A stretch of DNA of 54,426 bases, from contig CALWXG010000011.1 in the NCBI GenBank assembly GCA_944385435.1, positions 1 to 54,426 on the forward strand. Direction: 5' to 3'. This DNA comes from an uncultured Oscillospiraceae bacterium (GTDB lineage: Bacteria > Bacillota > Clostridia > Oscillospirales > Oscillospiraceae). Under the pieces are notes generated by a model that worked only from the letters and a program-made list of their open reading frames with translations, did no database searches and had not been told where the DNA came from. A program made the translations under genes and the position numbers. Positions 17,097-25,525 of the stretch are shown here, piece by piece (the stretch's first letter is position 1; the number at the start of each line of letters is the position of its first letter).

Positions 17097-17172
17097 GGGT
17101 AGATTTGCTCAATTTCCGCGCCCTGTTTCTTTTCCTGCGCACACATTGCCGGTTTCCATACCATTCCACCTC

Positions 17173-17201
17173 TTGCAAAATCATTTCCCTGCCTATATAA
17201 T
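17173..17201 (+). promoter_or_regulatory. Sigma-A promoter for gltX
   Basis: TTGCAA (17173-17178), 17-nt spacer, TATAAT (17196-17201). The leader of about 115 nt shows no T-box motif. Confidence 0.75.
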
Positions 17202-17324
17202 ACTGCCGGAACGGATTCACAGCCGATGTCCCCGGCCGGCACCCCACACTGCCCGGTTTTCCTCCGTCGGGAGACACGCTGTTATGACAAAATTGAGGAT
17301 CAGATTGATATGGAGGTCTTTTCT

Positions 17325-18824
17325 ATGGCTTTGGACAGACAGTGGTTTGACGAGATGGAGGCCCGCATCCCCCACGGGGAAGTGCGCACCCGCTTCGCCC
17401 CCTCCCCCACGGGATACATGCATGTGGGCAACCTGCGCACCGCCCTGTACACCTATCTCATCGCCCGGCACGCCGGGGGCAGGTTCATCCTGCGCATTGA
17501 GGACACCGACCAGGGCCGTCTGGTGGAGGATGCGGTGGACATCATCTACGCCACCATGCGCCGGTGCGGGCTGACCTGGGACGAGGGACCCGACGTGGGC
17601 GGCCCCGTGGGCCCCTATATCCAGACCCAGCGCCGGGACCTGTACGGGCAATACGCCCGGCTGCTGGTGGAGCGGGGCCACGCCTACTACTGCTTCTGCC
17701 AAAAGGAGGAGAGCGAGGAGGAGTCCGGCCAGTTTGACCGCCAGGCCGACCCCTGCCGCGCCCTGTCCCCGGAGGAGGCCCAGGCCCGGGTGGACGCCGG
17801 GGAGCCCTGCGTCATCCGCCAGCGCATCCCGGAGGGCACCACCACCTTCCACGACGCGGTGTACGGGGACATCACCGTGGACAACAGCGATCTGGACGAC
17901 CAGATCCTGCTCAAGTCCGACGGCCTTCCCACCTATAACTTCGCCAACGTGGTGGACGACCACCTCATGGGCATCACCCACGTGGTCCGCGGCGCTGAGT
18001 ACCTGTCCTCCGCCCCCAAATACAACCTCCTCTACCAGGCCTTCGGCTGGGAGGTGCCCACCTATGTCCACTGCGCCAGCGTGATGATCACCGACCCGGC
18101 CACCGGGGCGGTGCGCAAGATGTCCAAGCGCAAGGGCGACCCCTCCTATGAGGACCTGATGGAACAGGGCTATCTGTCCCAGGCGGTGGTGAACTACGTG
18201 GCCCTGCTGGGCTGGGCCCCCCACGGGGAGTTGGCCGAGCGGGAGTTCTTCACCCTGCCCGAGCTGGTGGACGTGTTTGAGATCTCCGGCATCTCCAAGT
18301 CCCCCTCCGCCTTCGATATGGACAAACTCAACTACTTCAACGCCACCTATCTGCGCGCCATGACCCCGGAGGCGTTTGCTGCGGCGGCCGAGCCCTATAT
18401 CCGCCAGGCGGTGAAGAATCCCGCCTACGACGCCGCCGCCATCGCCGCGCTGCTCCAGGCCCGGTGCGAGAAGCTCACCGACATCCCGGAGAAGGTGGAC
18501 TTCTTCGACGCCCTGCCCGACTACGACGCGGAGCTGTTCACCAACAAGAAGTCCAAGACCAACCCGGAGGTGTCCCTGCGGATGCTCCAGGCCGCCCAGC
18601 CCGTCCTGTCCGCCCTGCCGGAGTGGACCCAGGAGGCCATCCACGACGCCCTCATCGCCCTGGCCGGGCAGCTGGAAGTGAAGAACGCCACCCTCATGTG
18701 GCCGGTGCGCATCGCCCTGGCGGGCAAGGCCGTGACCCCCGGCGGCGCCGTGGAGATCTGCCACATTCTCGGCAGGGACGAGGCGCTAAAGCGCATCCAG
18801 CTGGGAATTGAGAAGCTGTCCTGA
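17325..18824 (+). CDS. gltX: Glutamyl-tRNA synthetase
   Basis: The 499-residue class I synthetase has RFAPSPTGYMHVGNLRTAL with the HIGH-type HVGN (near residue 33), RIEDTDQGR, and KMSKRKGD (near 265). It charges tRNA-Glu and, in clostridia that use the GatCAB route, also tRNA-Gln; which applies here cannot be told from this window. ATG at 17325 was chosen because GGAGG lies 8 nt upstream; longer frames have no homology. It is a single-gene unit with its own promoter and a strong terminator. Confidence 0.95.
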   Translation: MALDRQWFDEMEARIPHGEVRTRFAPSPTGYMHVGNLRTALYTYLIARHAGGRFILRIEDTDQGRLVEDAVDIIYATMRRCGLTWDEGPDVGGPVGPYIQTQRRDLYGQYARLLVERGHAYYCFCQKEESEEESGQFDRQADPCRALSPEEAQARVDAGEPCVIRQRIPEGTTTFHDAVYGDITVDNSDLDDQILLKSDGLPTYNFANVVDDHLMGITHVVRGAEYLSSAPKYNLLYQAFGWEVPTYVHCASVMITDPATGAVRKMSKRKGDPSYEDLMEQGYLSQAVVNYVALLGWAPHGELAEREFFTLPELVDVFEISGISKSPSAFDMDKLNYFNATYLRAMTPEAFAAAAEPYIRQAVKNPAYDAAAIAALLQARCEKLTDIPEKVDFFDALPDYDAELFTNKKSKTNPEVSLRMLQAAQPVLSALPEWTQEAIHDALIALAGQLEVKNATLMWPVRIALAGKAVTPGGAVEICHILGRDEALKRIQLGIEKLS

Positions 18825-18832
18825 TGAAATGC

Positions 18833-18862
18833 AAAAACGCCGCCTGCGGGCGGCGTTTTTCT
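18833..18862 (+). terminator. Rho-independent terminator after gltX
   Basis: ACGCCGCC (18837-18844), loop TGCG, GGCGGCGT (18849-18856), then a T-run TTTTTCTTT. It lies 9 nt after the gltX stop. Confidence 0.9.
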
Positions 18863-18899
18863 TTGGCCTTTTTCCGGCGGGTGCCGGCAGGCCCTCTGG

Positions 18900-19410
18900 G
18901 TGCCGGTTCCCGCCCCGGCGGGCGGGTTCCTTTTCCCACGCGGGAAAAGGAACCAAAAGCGCGCCCCAAGGGGGACGTACCCCCCTTGGGTATCCCCCCC
19001 CCCGCTCAGTTGCACTGCGTCCTTCTCTTTCCGGCGTACGTGACTCGCGGCTGCACAGCTTCCCCCGGTGCCCTCCGGGCTTCTGCGTCCTTATGCTTCG
19101 GTCATCGCACCCCCGGGGCCGCCTGGCCGGGCAAGGCACTTCGGCGTGTGCACCGTTAGAGGTGCAGACCCGCAGGCTTGAACACCATAGGCAGGCGCCC
19201 GTAGGCGGCGCAGAAGTGGGGCGTTTGGTGGCACCAGGGCGGAGCCCGCCGAGAGGTGTGCAGAGTGTCGATACTGTGCGCCGGTCGGTAGAGTGACGCA
19301 CCGATTCTGCGCCCCCGTAAACCGGGGGTACATAGGGGGTGGCCGACTATGAGCATGGAGCGCCCTTGGCTCCATGTCGAATCGGAGGCCGACCCCCTAT
19401 GCCGCCCTTT
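18900..19410. repeat. Gene-free stretch packed with perfect palindromes
   Basis: The 789-nt gap 18825-19613 has no convincing gene. It holds several perfect inverted repeats: 13 bp at 18925-18937/18942-18954, 10 bp at 18965-18974/18981-18990, 6 bp at 19149-19154/19161-19166, 6 bp at 19312-19317/19323-19328, and a nested pair in which 19331-19340/19392-19401 encloses 19354-19361/19369-19376. A run of ten C is at about 18994-19003. Open frames are present on both strands but lack ribosome sites and are rich in Arg, Pro and Gly, as expected by chance in GC-rich DNA. A dispersed intergenic repeat or a structured RNA are the two best readings. Confidence 0.55.
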
Positions 19411-19554
19411 GGTTCCTTTCGGGCGGTGCCGAAAGCAACTCGCCCGCAGGCGAAACTGAGGATGCACCCCAGTTCGCCCTCCTGAAGCAACCGCTCAACC
19501 CCTTGAAAACACTGGACTTTCCCAACGGTCGAGGCCTGATTTTGCCCCAAAGCC

Positions 19555-19583
19555 TTGACTTTTCCCCCTCCGGCGGGTAGGGT
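19555..19583 (+). promoter_or_regulatory. Candidate promoter for the XRE regulator
   Basis: TTGACT (19555-19560), 17-nt spacer, TAGGGT (19578-19583). The -35 is good and the -10 poor, and the spacer is C-then-G rich with partial dyad symmetry, which suggests an activated or autoregulated promoter. It ends about 30 nt before the ATG. Confidence 0.5.
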
Positions 19584-19613
19584 GAGGGCATCCCAACGCA
19601 AGGAGGAAACGCC

Positions 19614-20669
19614 ATGGATGCAAAAAACTCTTTTGGCCAATACATCCGCAGCAAACGCCTGACCGCCGGACTCACCCAGCGGGAACTGGCCGGACAACTC
19701 CACGTCACCGAGTCCGCCGTATCCAAATGGGAACGGGATATGAGCTACCCTGACGTGTCCATCATCCCCGATGTGTGCCGGGCTCTGTCCATCACTGAGC
19801 ATGAGTTCTTCACCGCCTGCGACGACGAGAAGGAGCACGCCCAACAGCGGGAGGCGGAGATCGGCCGCCGGGTCACATCCGCCTGGAAGTGGTTCTTCTA
19901 TATCAGCTACGGCATCGCCCTGGTCACCTGCTTTGTCTGCGACCTGGCCATCTATCACACCCTGGACTGGTTCTGGATTGTGCTTGCCAGCCTGATGCTG
20001 GCCTTCTCCTTCACCAGCCTGCCCCTGCTGGTAAAAAAGGAACGCCTGCCCATCTGTCTGGGCGGGGCCACCGGCTCCCTGTTCCTGCTCCTGCTGGCCT
20101 GCTGGGCCTACACCGGAGGCACGTGGGTGCTGGGCGGCCTGGCCATCACGGCGGCCTGCCTGGCGCTGCCCTGGGGAGTGTGGGCCATCTGGCGGTTCTA
20201 CGGGCTCCATGTCCCGCCCCTGTCCCTGGCTCTCCTGTCGGTCTGGCTGCCGGCCCTGCTGGCCGTGATCTGGCTGTTCACCGGCGGGGACTGGCTGTGG
20301 ACGGCGGCTCTCCCCATCGCGGGCTTTTCCCTTGCCTTTGTCTGGGCTGGTTTCGCCGCCTGCTACTGGCTGCCGGTGAACGGCTGGCTCAAGGCAGGGG
20401 TCATCGCCCTGCTGGTCACCTTCGCCGTCCCTCTGGGCAGTTGGCTCACCGTTCTGCTGCTTCCCGGCCAGCAGAGCTCCGGCCCGGCTGACTACTTCGC
20501 CTTTGCCCGCATCTTCACCCGGCAGGACGTCAACGGCTTCTCCTGGATCAACGTGCTGGTGTTCGCCCTGATGCTGCTGGTCTGCGCCGCCCTGCTTCTC
20601 GCCGGAGCGGTGGCGGAGGTCCGCCGCCGGAGGGCTGGGCAGGCCCGCGAGAACACGAAGGAGGGATGA
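19614..20669 (+). CDS. Membrane-bound XRE-family transcriptional regulator
   Basis: The 351-residue protein joins an N-terminal helix-turn-helix of the XRE/Cro type (about residues 8-62, with LTQRELAGQLHVTESAVSKWERD) to a membrane domain of about eight predicted segments (about 88-330). The tail is short and basic. DNA-binding proteins anchored in this way probably sense the membrane or an envelope stress. ATG at 19614 has AAGGAGG at ideal spacing. It overlaps the next lipoprotein gene's ribosome site and almost certainly forms a two-gene operon with it. Confidence 0.88.
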   Translation: MDAKNSFGQYIRSKRLTAGLTQRELAGQLHVTESAVSKWERDMSYPDVSIIPDVCRALSITEHEFFTACDDEKEHAQQREAEIGRRVTSAWKWFFYISYGIALVTCFVCDLAIYHTLDWFWIVLASLMLAFSFTSLPLLVKKERLPICLGGATGSLFLLLLACWAYTGGTWVLGGLAITAACLALPWGVWAIWRFYGLHVPPLSLALLSVWLPALLAVIWLFTGGDWLWTAALPIAGFSLAFVWAGFAACYWLPVNGWLKAGVIALLVTFAVPLGSWLTVLLLPGQQSSGPADYFAFARIFTRQDVNGFSWINVLVFALMLLVCAALLLAGAVAEVRRRRAGQARENTKEG

Positions 20670-20671
20670 TC

Positions 20672-21334
20672 GTGAAAAGGCTTATCCTTCCCGTATCCTG
20701 TCTGGCCCTGTCCCTCTTTGCCCTGGCGGGCTGCTGGGGCGACAGCGAACCCTTTGAGCAAAAGGAGTACACCGCCGCCCCGGCCCAGGTGGAAGAAATC
20801 AGCATCGACGTGCGCGACCGGAAGATCCAGGTGTCTGCGTCCGGGGACGAGCTGATCCACATTGTCTATTCCGAGAACAGCAAGGAGGCCTATGACATCT
20901 CCGTCTCCGACGAGGCTGTCCTGACAATGAGCGGCGTCAGCAACAAGGAATGGACGGATCTGATCGGCGGAAAAGCCGCTGCCCGGGACCGGGTCATCTC
21001 GCTGCAGGTGCCGGACGGGCTTCTGGACCGCCTCGCCCTGTCCACCACCAATGCGGACATCACGCTCTCCCCGCTGGCCGTGACCGGGAGCGCCACGCTT
21101 TCCTCCAACGGCGGGGATATCTCCTTTGACGCCCTGGATGTGGGCAGTTCCCTGTCCCTGAGCGTGAAAAACGGCAATATTTCGGGAACGGTCGCCGGGC
21201 GCTATGAGGACTTCTCCATCCACACCCGGATCAAGAAGGGGGAGAGCAGTCTGCCCGGGGACAAGAAAGAGGGGGAGAAATCTCTCCAGGTGTCCGCCAA
21301 CAACGGCGATGTGGAGATCCAGTTTGCGCCGTGA
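20672..21334 (+). CDS. DUF4097-like lipoprotein
   Basis: The 220-residue protein has a signal peptide with lipobox LAGC (Cys near residue 19-20) and then a beta-rich body with repeating patterns such as LALSTTNADITL, ATLSSNGGDISFDAL and SLSVKNGNISGTV, typical of DUF4097 right-handed beta structures. It is therefore anchored outside the cell membrane. GTG at 20672 was preferred over ATG 20666 because GGAGG is 7 nt from it and abuts the other. It overlaps or touches the XRE gene, so the regulator and lipoprotein may form a sensing pair. No function is proven for the family. Confidence 0.8.
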   Translation: MKRLILPVSCLALSLFALAGCWGDSEPFEQKEYTAAPAQVEEISIDVRDRKIQVSASGDELIHIVYSENSKEAYDISVSDEAVLTMSGVSNKEWTDLIGGKAAARDRVISLQVPDGLLDRLALSTTNADITLSPLAVTGSATLSSNGGDISFDALDVGSSLSLSVKNGNISGTVAGRYEDFSIHTRIKKGESSLPGDKKEGEKSLQVSANNGDVEIQFAP

Positions 21335-21410
21335 GCTGCGGCAGCCGGGTGCGCACAGTCCCATGGCCTGCGTTTCCCCGGCAGGGGCGGTTCAAACCGG
21401 CTGTCTCATA

Positions 21411-21450
21411 AAAACGGACGGAAAGCCCAGCGCTTCCCGTCCGTTTTTTT
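21411..21450. terminator. Bidirectional terminator
   Basis: AAAACGGACGG (21411-21421) pairs with CCGTCCGTTTT (21437-21447) and continues in T on the plus strand. The A-run on the left makes it work for the converging desulfoferrodoxin gene too. Confidence 0.85.
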
Positions 21451-21497
21451 CCTTTGTTTCCCGGTCTGTGCGGCCTCGCCGGTCATCGGGCCGGCGC

Positions 21498-21875
21498 TTA
21501 CAGCTCAGTCATCCACAGCCCGTGAAGGTTGCAGTAGGCGAAGACCGCCACCGGCTTGTCGTTATGGACGGCAAACTCCGCCACAGGGGCCTCTCCCGGG
21601 TTCAGCGCCCGGCGCTGGCCGCCGTGCTCGGTCTGGAGGTACACCCACTGGATGAAGTGCTTCTCCTCCATGGGATGGGCGGCGGAGCCCACCTCCACGT
21701 GGACGATGTCCCCGTTTACGGTGACCACCGGCTTGTGCTTCTCCCCGCTGGCCTCCACCGTATTGGGCTCCAGGTGCTCCATCTTCTGGCCGCAGCACAC
21801 CAGGGGCACCCCGGCGTCGTGGATCAGGCCCACCAGGTTGCCGCAGTGGCGGCAGATGTAGAACTTTGTGCTCAT
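21498..21875 (-). CDS. dfx: Desulfoferrodoxin (superoxide reductase)
   Basis: The 125-residue protein has both iron centres. Centre I has Cys8, Cys11, Cys27 and Cys28 (CRHC and CC), and centre II has EKHKP (Glu45-Lys46-His47), HPMEEKH and CNLHG near the C-terminus. It reduces superoxide to hydrogen peroxide without making oxygen, protecting strict anaerobes. The ATG at 21875 has AGAGGAG upstream. It lies 131 nt after rqcH on the same strand; no promoter was clear, so read-through is possible. A 7-bp hairpin occurs at 21909-21925 in its leader. Confidence 0.95.
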   Translation of the reverse strand: MSTKFYICRHCGNLVGLIHDAGVPLVCCGQKMEHLEPNTVEASGEKHKPVVTVNGDIVHVEVGSAAHPMEEKHFIQWVYLQTEHGGQRRALNPGEAPVAEFAVHNDKPVAVFAYCNLHGLWMTEL

Positions 21876-22005
21876 TGTGATACACTCCTCTTTCCATTCA
21901 TATTTGCAGCGTCCGCTCCGGACGCAGGCATCCAGGTATTCCCGCTTCCGTCAGACAGTTTGCCTCACTGCCGGGCATCTCATACGCCAGAGAGCAGAAC
22001 CGCCC

Positions 22006-23745
22006 TCACTTTACCCGCAGGGCTTTGACCAGCTCTTCCCCGGGCGTCACATACATCGTGTTATAGGTGTTGTAGATGACAAACCCCGGCTTGGCCCCGG
22101 CAGGTTTTTTCACATATTTTACCGGCGTGTAGTCCACCGGCACCTGTCCAGACTCCCGCCCCTGGGAAAACCAGGCCGCCAGGGTGGCCGCCTGGGTCAG
22201 GGACTGCTCGTCCGGCGTGCCGCCGTTGGTCTTCAGGATCACATGGGAACCGTGAATCTTCTGGGTATGCAGCCAGATATCCCGCTTGTCCGCCTCCTTC
22301 AGGGTCAGCCGGTCATTCTGGCTGTTGTTTTTGCCCACCAGGATGGTGAGCCCTGCCGCGGACCGGAATTCCATGGGCTTGGAGCGGATGAGCTTCTGCT
22401 TTCCCTTCGCCGTCATCTTCCGCTTGTGCTGCTTGAGGTATCCGTTTTCCATCAGCTCCTGGCGGATCTCCTGCAGGTCCCGGTCCCCCTCGGACAGCTT
22501 GATCATCTCCAGCACGCTGTCCAGGTAGTCCAGCTCCCGCCGGTTCTTCTCCAGCTGAAGGGTGAGCATCTCCTCCGCCTTCTGGGCTTTTTTGTACTCC
22601 TTATAGTACTTCGCCGCATTCTGCTGGGGCGTCAGAAGCGGATCCAGCGGGATCTCCGCCTCCCGGCCGTCCGGGTCATAATAATTCTGGGCCCGGAGCA
22701 CAGTCTGTCCCCGCTCCATCTGGTAAAAGTTTGTGGTGATGATATCCCCGAACTGCCGCATCTGCTCCCGGTCGGCAGCCTGGCGCAGATCCTGTTCCTG
22801 ATTGGCAATTTTCTTGGCTGTGCGGTTTCTGGCCTGGGTGACGGAGCGGATAAAATCCTGTCCCCGCTGCTTCACCAGCTCCTGCGCCTCTTTCCGGGCA
22901 TAGTAGTCATCCAGCATCTGTGAAAAGCTGGCATACCGCTTCAGCTCCACCTGGGGGCCGTACTGCAGCACCGGCTGGAAGGTGAAGTCAAAAGGCTTTC
23001 CGTCCCGGATCAGCGCCACCGGGGAAAAGTCCTCCGCCCGGATCCGGTCCATGAGTCCGTTCAGCCGCCGGGCCAATTCCTCCCGGCTTCCGGAGCCCTG
23101 GAACTCCAGCTCCCGGGCGGTGAGGGGGGACAGGCCGCTGAACGTGTCCAGCAGCCATTTGTCCTGCCCGTCGCCCTCCGGGGCCTGCTCCTGCACCAGC
23201 CGGCACAGCTCCTCCGGTTCCATGGCAGTGGGGTCCAGTTTTCCCGTGGGCACAGGGGGCTGATAGAACAGGCCGGGCATCAGCGGCCGGCGGGAGGACA
23301 GATCCCCCTCCACCCGGCGCAGGCAGTCTGTAATGCGGCTCTCGCCGTCCAGCATCAGCAGATTGGCCCGCCGTCCGATGCACTCCAGAATCAGCCTGCG
23401 CTCCACCCGGTCCCCCAGCTCATTGAGGGTTTCAAACCGGAACTCCAGCACCCGCTCCATGGAGGGCTGGGTGATCTCCAGGATCCGTCCGTTCAGGAAA
23501 TATTTCCGCATCAGCATGCAGAACATGGGCGGCGTCTCCGGGTTCTCCCGCTGGATTCTGGTCAGATGGGCCCTGGGATGGGTGGGATTGGCGGACAGCA
23601 GAAGGCGCACATTTCCCTGTCCGGTGCGCAGATGCAGCACCACCTCGTCCCGGGTAGGCTGGTAAATCTTATCCACCTTCCCGCCAGTCACGGCGCCGCG
23701 CAGTTCGGCGGCCACGGCGGTGAGGCAGATGGCGTCCAAAGGCAT
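22006..23745 (-). CDS. rqcH: NFACT family ribosome quality-control protein RqcH
   Basis: The 579-residue protein has the NFACT-N domain, a long central coiled-coil (about 270-420) and the NFACT-R domain near residues 450-560. RqcH (Rqc2 homologue, earlier called fibronectin-binding protein) binds the stalled 50S subunit and adds C-terminal alanine tails to the nascent chain. ATG at 23745 has a GGAGG. It lies 3 nt after mrnC, so both are in one operon. The NFACT-R segment VGKNNSQNDRLTLKEADKRDIWLHTQ is typical. Confidence 0.93.
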   Translation of the reverse strand: MPLDAICLTAVAAELRGAVTGGKVDKIYQPTRDEVVLHLRTGQGNVRLLLSANPTHPRAHLTRIQRENPETPPMFCMLMRKYFLNGRILEITQPSMERVLEFRFETLNELGDRVERRLILECIGRRANLLMLDGESRITDCLRRVEGDLSSRRPLMPGLFYQPPVPTGKLDPTAMEPEELCRLVQEQAPEGDGQDKWLLDTFSGLSPLTARELEFQGSGSREELARRLNGLMDRIRAEDFSPVALIRDGKPFDFTFQPVLQYGPQVELKRYASFSQMLDDYYARKEAQELVKQRGQDFIRSVTQARNRTAKKIANQEQDLRQAADREQMRQFGDIITTNFYQMERGQTVLRAQNYYDPDGREAEIPLDPLLTPQQNAAKYYKEYKKAQKAEEMLTLQLEKNRRELDYLDSVLEMIKLSEGDRDLQEIRQELMENGYLKQHKRKMTAKGKQKLIRSKPMEFRSAAGLTILVGKNNSQNDRLTLKEADKRDIWLHTQKIHGSHVILKTNGGTPDEQSLTQAATLAAWFSQGRESGQVPVDYTPVKYVKKPAGAKPGFVIYNTYNTMYVTPGEELVKALRVK

Positions 23746-23748
23746 GTC

Positions 23749-24147
23749 TTATTCCTCCATCATCATGGTAAACAACTCATTCAGCCGCACGGTCTCGCCC
23801 CGCAGGTACAGCCATCCGAACAGGGCCTCCAGGGCGGTGGCGGTATGATACTCCGCCACGCTGGCGCCCTTGGGGATCGTGGCGGTGTGGCTGTTCCGGC
23901 CGCGGCGGAACACCTCCTGTTCCTCCTGGGTCAGCACGGGCAGAATCTTCTGAGCCCGCCTGGCCTGTGCCGGGGCGGAAACATAGTTCAGCGCAGCCCG
24001 GTGCAGGCCTTTGTTGGTGGCCTTCCCGTGCAGGCACAGCCAGGTGCGCACCATCAGTTCGTACACGCCGTCGCCCAGATAGGCCAGCCCCAGGGAACTG
24101 ATCTGGCCGATGTTGTCCTGATCGGCCGGCAGGTGAAAATAATCCAT
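23749..24147 (-). CDS. mrnC: Mini-ribonuclease III
   Basis: The 132-residue protein is a lone RNase III catalytic domain with no double-stranded-RNA-binding domain. LAYLGDGVYELMVR (near residue 22) holds the catalytic Asp, and ASVAEYHTATALEALFGWLYL (near 95) holds the second acidic motif. MrnC matures 23S rRNA. ATG at 24147 has GGAG upstream and gives the family's usual start. It overlaps nothing upstream and begins a mrnC-rqcH operon with its own promoter. Confidence 0.94.
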   Translation of the reverse strand: MDYFHLPADQDNIGQISSLGLAYLGDGVYELMVRTWLCLHGKATNKGLHRAALNYVSAPAQARRAQKILPVLTQEEQEVFRRGRNSHTATIPKGASVAEYHTATALEALFGWLYLRGETVRLNELFTMMMEE

Positions 24148-24181
24148 AAAAAAACTCCAGTTTTCTTCAGTTTGCCCAGGC

Positions 24182-24210
24182 ATTATATCGCATTTCCCCT
24201 GCAAATACAA
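24182..24210 (-). promoter_or_regulatory. Sigma-A promoter for mrnC-rqcH
   Basis: TTGTAT (24205-24210), 17-nt spacer, TATAAT (24182-24187) on the minus strand, leader of about 30 nt. Confidence 0.7.
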
Positions 24211-24253
24211 GGGGCATACGCCTGCCGGGCCCCCGTCTATGGAACATCAGGGC

Positions 24254-24279
24254 AAAAAAAGGCCGCCCTCGCGGGCAGC
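24254..24279 (-). terminator. Terminator upstream of mrnC
   Basis: On the minus strand GCTGCCC (24273-24279) pairs with GGGCGGC (24262-24268) with one G-T mismatch, followed by a run of seven T (24254-24260). It would stop read-through from the nnr-alr-endoA operon into mrnC. Confidence 0.7.
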
Positions 24280-24314
24280 AAACGGAGTCTTTGCAGATTC
24301 CGGAGCTTTTGGAT

Positions 24315-24354
24315 CCGGGAGGGGGCCTCAGCACTGTTGCTGAGGCGCTCCCGG
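24315..24354. repeat. Two-part hairpin in the 24.2-24.55 kb gap
   Basis: CCGGGAG (24315-24321) pairs with CTCCCGG (24348-24354) and encloses GCCTCAGCA (24325-24333) with TGCTGAGGC (24338-24346). No T-run follows on either strand. The 404-nt gap 24148-24551 holds this, the terminator above, the mrnC promoter and the hairpin at 24519-24548, and no gene. Confidence 0.55.
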
Positions 24355-24518
24355 TTCTGAGAAAAGAGAGAGAGGGGAGGATGTTGTCTGGATTTCTTCC
24401 TGACGCTGTAATCATAGCAGACCGGGCCGGGGAAATGTTTGATAATTTGAGAACCTTTTATGAAGCTTTTGTGAATATGCGTCCGGAGCGGCAGAGGCAG
24501 ACGGACTTGAGCGCAAGA

Positions 24519-24548
24519 CAGGGCGGCGTCCGCCCGGACGCCGCCCTG
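24519..24548. repeat. Perfect 14-bp palindrome after the 179-residue gene
   Basis: CAGGGCGGCGTCCG (24519-24532) and CGGACGCCGCCCTG (24535-24548) are perfect reverse complements with 2 nt between, 4 nt after the stop codon on the minus strand. It lacks a T-run; likely an mRNA 3'-end stabiliser or weak terminator. Confidence 0.6.
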
Positions 24549-24551
24549 GAT

Positions 24552-25091
24552 TCAACCGCTGATGCTGTACGGTCCGCGCACCATGATCTTTGCCGTATCG
24601 GACACAACCTGTACCGAGCGGGTGCTGATGGTGACCATGTACAGGTGGTTGGTCTCCAGCTCCTGGCCGTCGTTCAGCGTGGTGCCCGCGCTGACGTCGA
24701 TGAGGCCCGGCGTGCCGTCGGAAATACACACCGCGGTGCCGATGCGCAGCATCATCTCACAGCCCACATCCCCCACCAGGGTCTGGCCCTCCTCCAGCGT
24801 TACCACCTGGAAGACCGCGCCGGCCCCGTTGCCGGAACCCTCGCCATCCATGGCTGCCTGCACCTGCTTGTCCCAGTTCTGGATGGCCTGCTCCATCTCC
24901 TGCTGCAGCGCATCCTCCCGCTCTGTCACCGCATCCTCCACCGTTTCCTGCACCTTCGGCTGGAACACGCCGGTCAGGTACCCCAGCGTGACAAGGGGAT
25001 CATTCTGGCTTCCCGCCGTGGCGGCATAGGCCGCCGTGACCAGAAGTGCCGCACACACCGCCGCAACGCCGATCTTCCATTTCCGTTTCAT
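24552..25091 (-). CDS. Secreted or membrane-anchored protein of unknown function
   Basis: I do not recognise this 179-residue protein. A signal peptide or anchor is clear at residues 1-26 (MKRKWKIGVAAVCAALLVTAAYA). Residues about 45-80 are acidic and helical (QETVEDAVTEREDALQQEM), probably a short coiled coil. The C-terminal half is beta-rich with LEEGQTLVGDVGCEMML and DVSAGTTLNDGQELETNHLYMV. Two Cys (GCEMM and AVCIS) may matter. ATG at 25091 has GGAGGATG at good spacing. It follows endoA by 65 nt and is the last gene of that operon; a surface role with no link to the toxin is likely. Confidence 0.75.
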   Translation of the reverse strand: MKRKWKIGVAAVCAALLVTAAYAATAGSQNDPLVTLGYLTGVFQPKVQETVEDAVTEREDALQQEMEQAIQNWDKQVQAAMDGEGSGNGAGAVFQVVTLEEGQTLVGDVGCEMMLRIGTAVCISDGTPGLIDVSAGTTLNDGQELETNHLYMVTISTRSVQVVSDTAKIMVRGPYSISG

Positions 25092-25156
25092 ATGTACATC
25101 CTCCGTCGCGTTTTCTTGCCGCCCTGTCCCGGCGCACCCGGGACAGGGCGGGACTT

Positions 25157-25525
25157 CTATACCAATCGTTCCTGACTCAGGCCGAAACTGACGGCAATGG
25201 CATTGTCTACCCGCCGCATCACCTGATCGTCCACCCGGCCCATATGTTCCCGCAGGCGTTTTTTGTCCAGGGTCCGGATCTGCTCCAGCAGGACAATCGA
25301 GTCCTTCGGCAGTCCGGAACTGTGCGCCGCCAGGGTGATATGGGTCGGCAGCCGGGCCTTCCCGGTCTGGGAGGTGATCGCCGCGGCGATCACCGTGGGG
25401 CTGTGTTTGTTCCCGGTGTCGTTCTGCACGATGAGGACAGGCCGCACGCCCCCCTGCTCACTGCCTACCACCGGACTGAGATCGGCGTAAAAGATATCGC
25501 CGCGTCTGACACTGCTGTTGTCCAC
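25157..25525 (-). CDS. endoA: MazF/EndoA-family endoribonuclease without visible antitoxin
   Basis: The 122-residue protein is nearly superimposable on B. subtilis Endo[30 protein letters not shown] at the start and [12 protein letters not shown] in the middle. EndoA is a ribosome-independent mRNA interferase that cuts at UACAU in Bacillus; the specificity here is unknown. GTG at 25525 is the start. It follows alr, as in B. subtilis, but the 163 nt between alr and this gene cannot encode a normal antitoxin of about 90 residues (EndoAI). No antitoxin-like gene lies on the other side. Confidence 0.93.
   Translation of the reverse strand: MDNSSVRRGDIFYADLSPVVGSEQGGVRPVLIVQNDTGNKHSPTVIAAAITSQTGKARLPTHITLAAHSSGLPKDSIVLLEQIRTLDKKRLREHMGRVDDQVMRRVDNAIAVSFGLSQERLV

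Noticed and set aside
19374-19580. Small open frames after gltX on both strands
   Set aside because: No ribosome sites, overlap with palindromes, and composition expected of non-coding GC-rich DNA.
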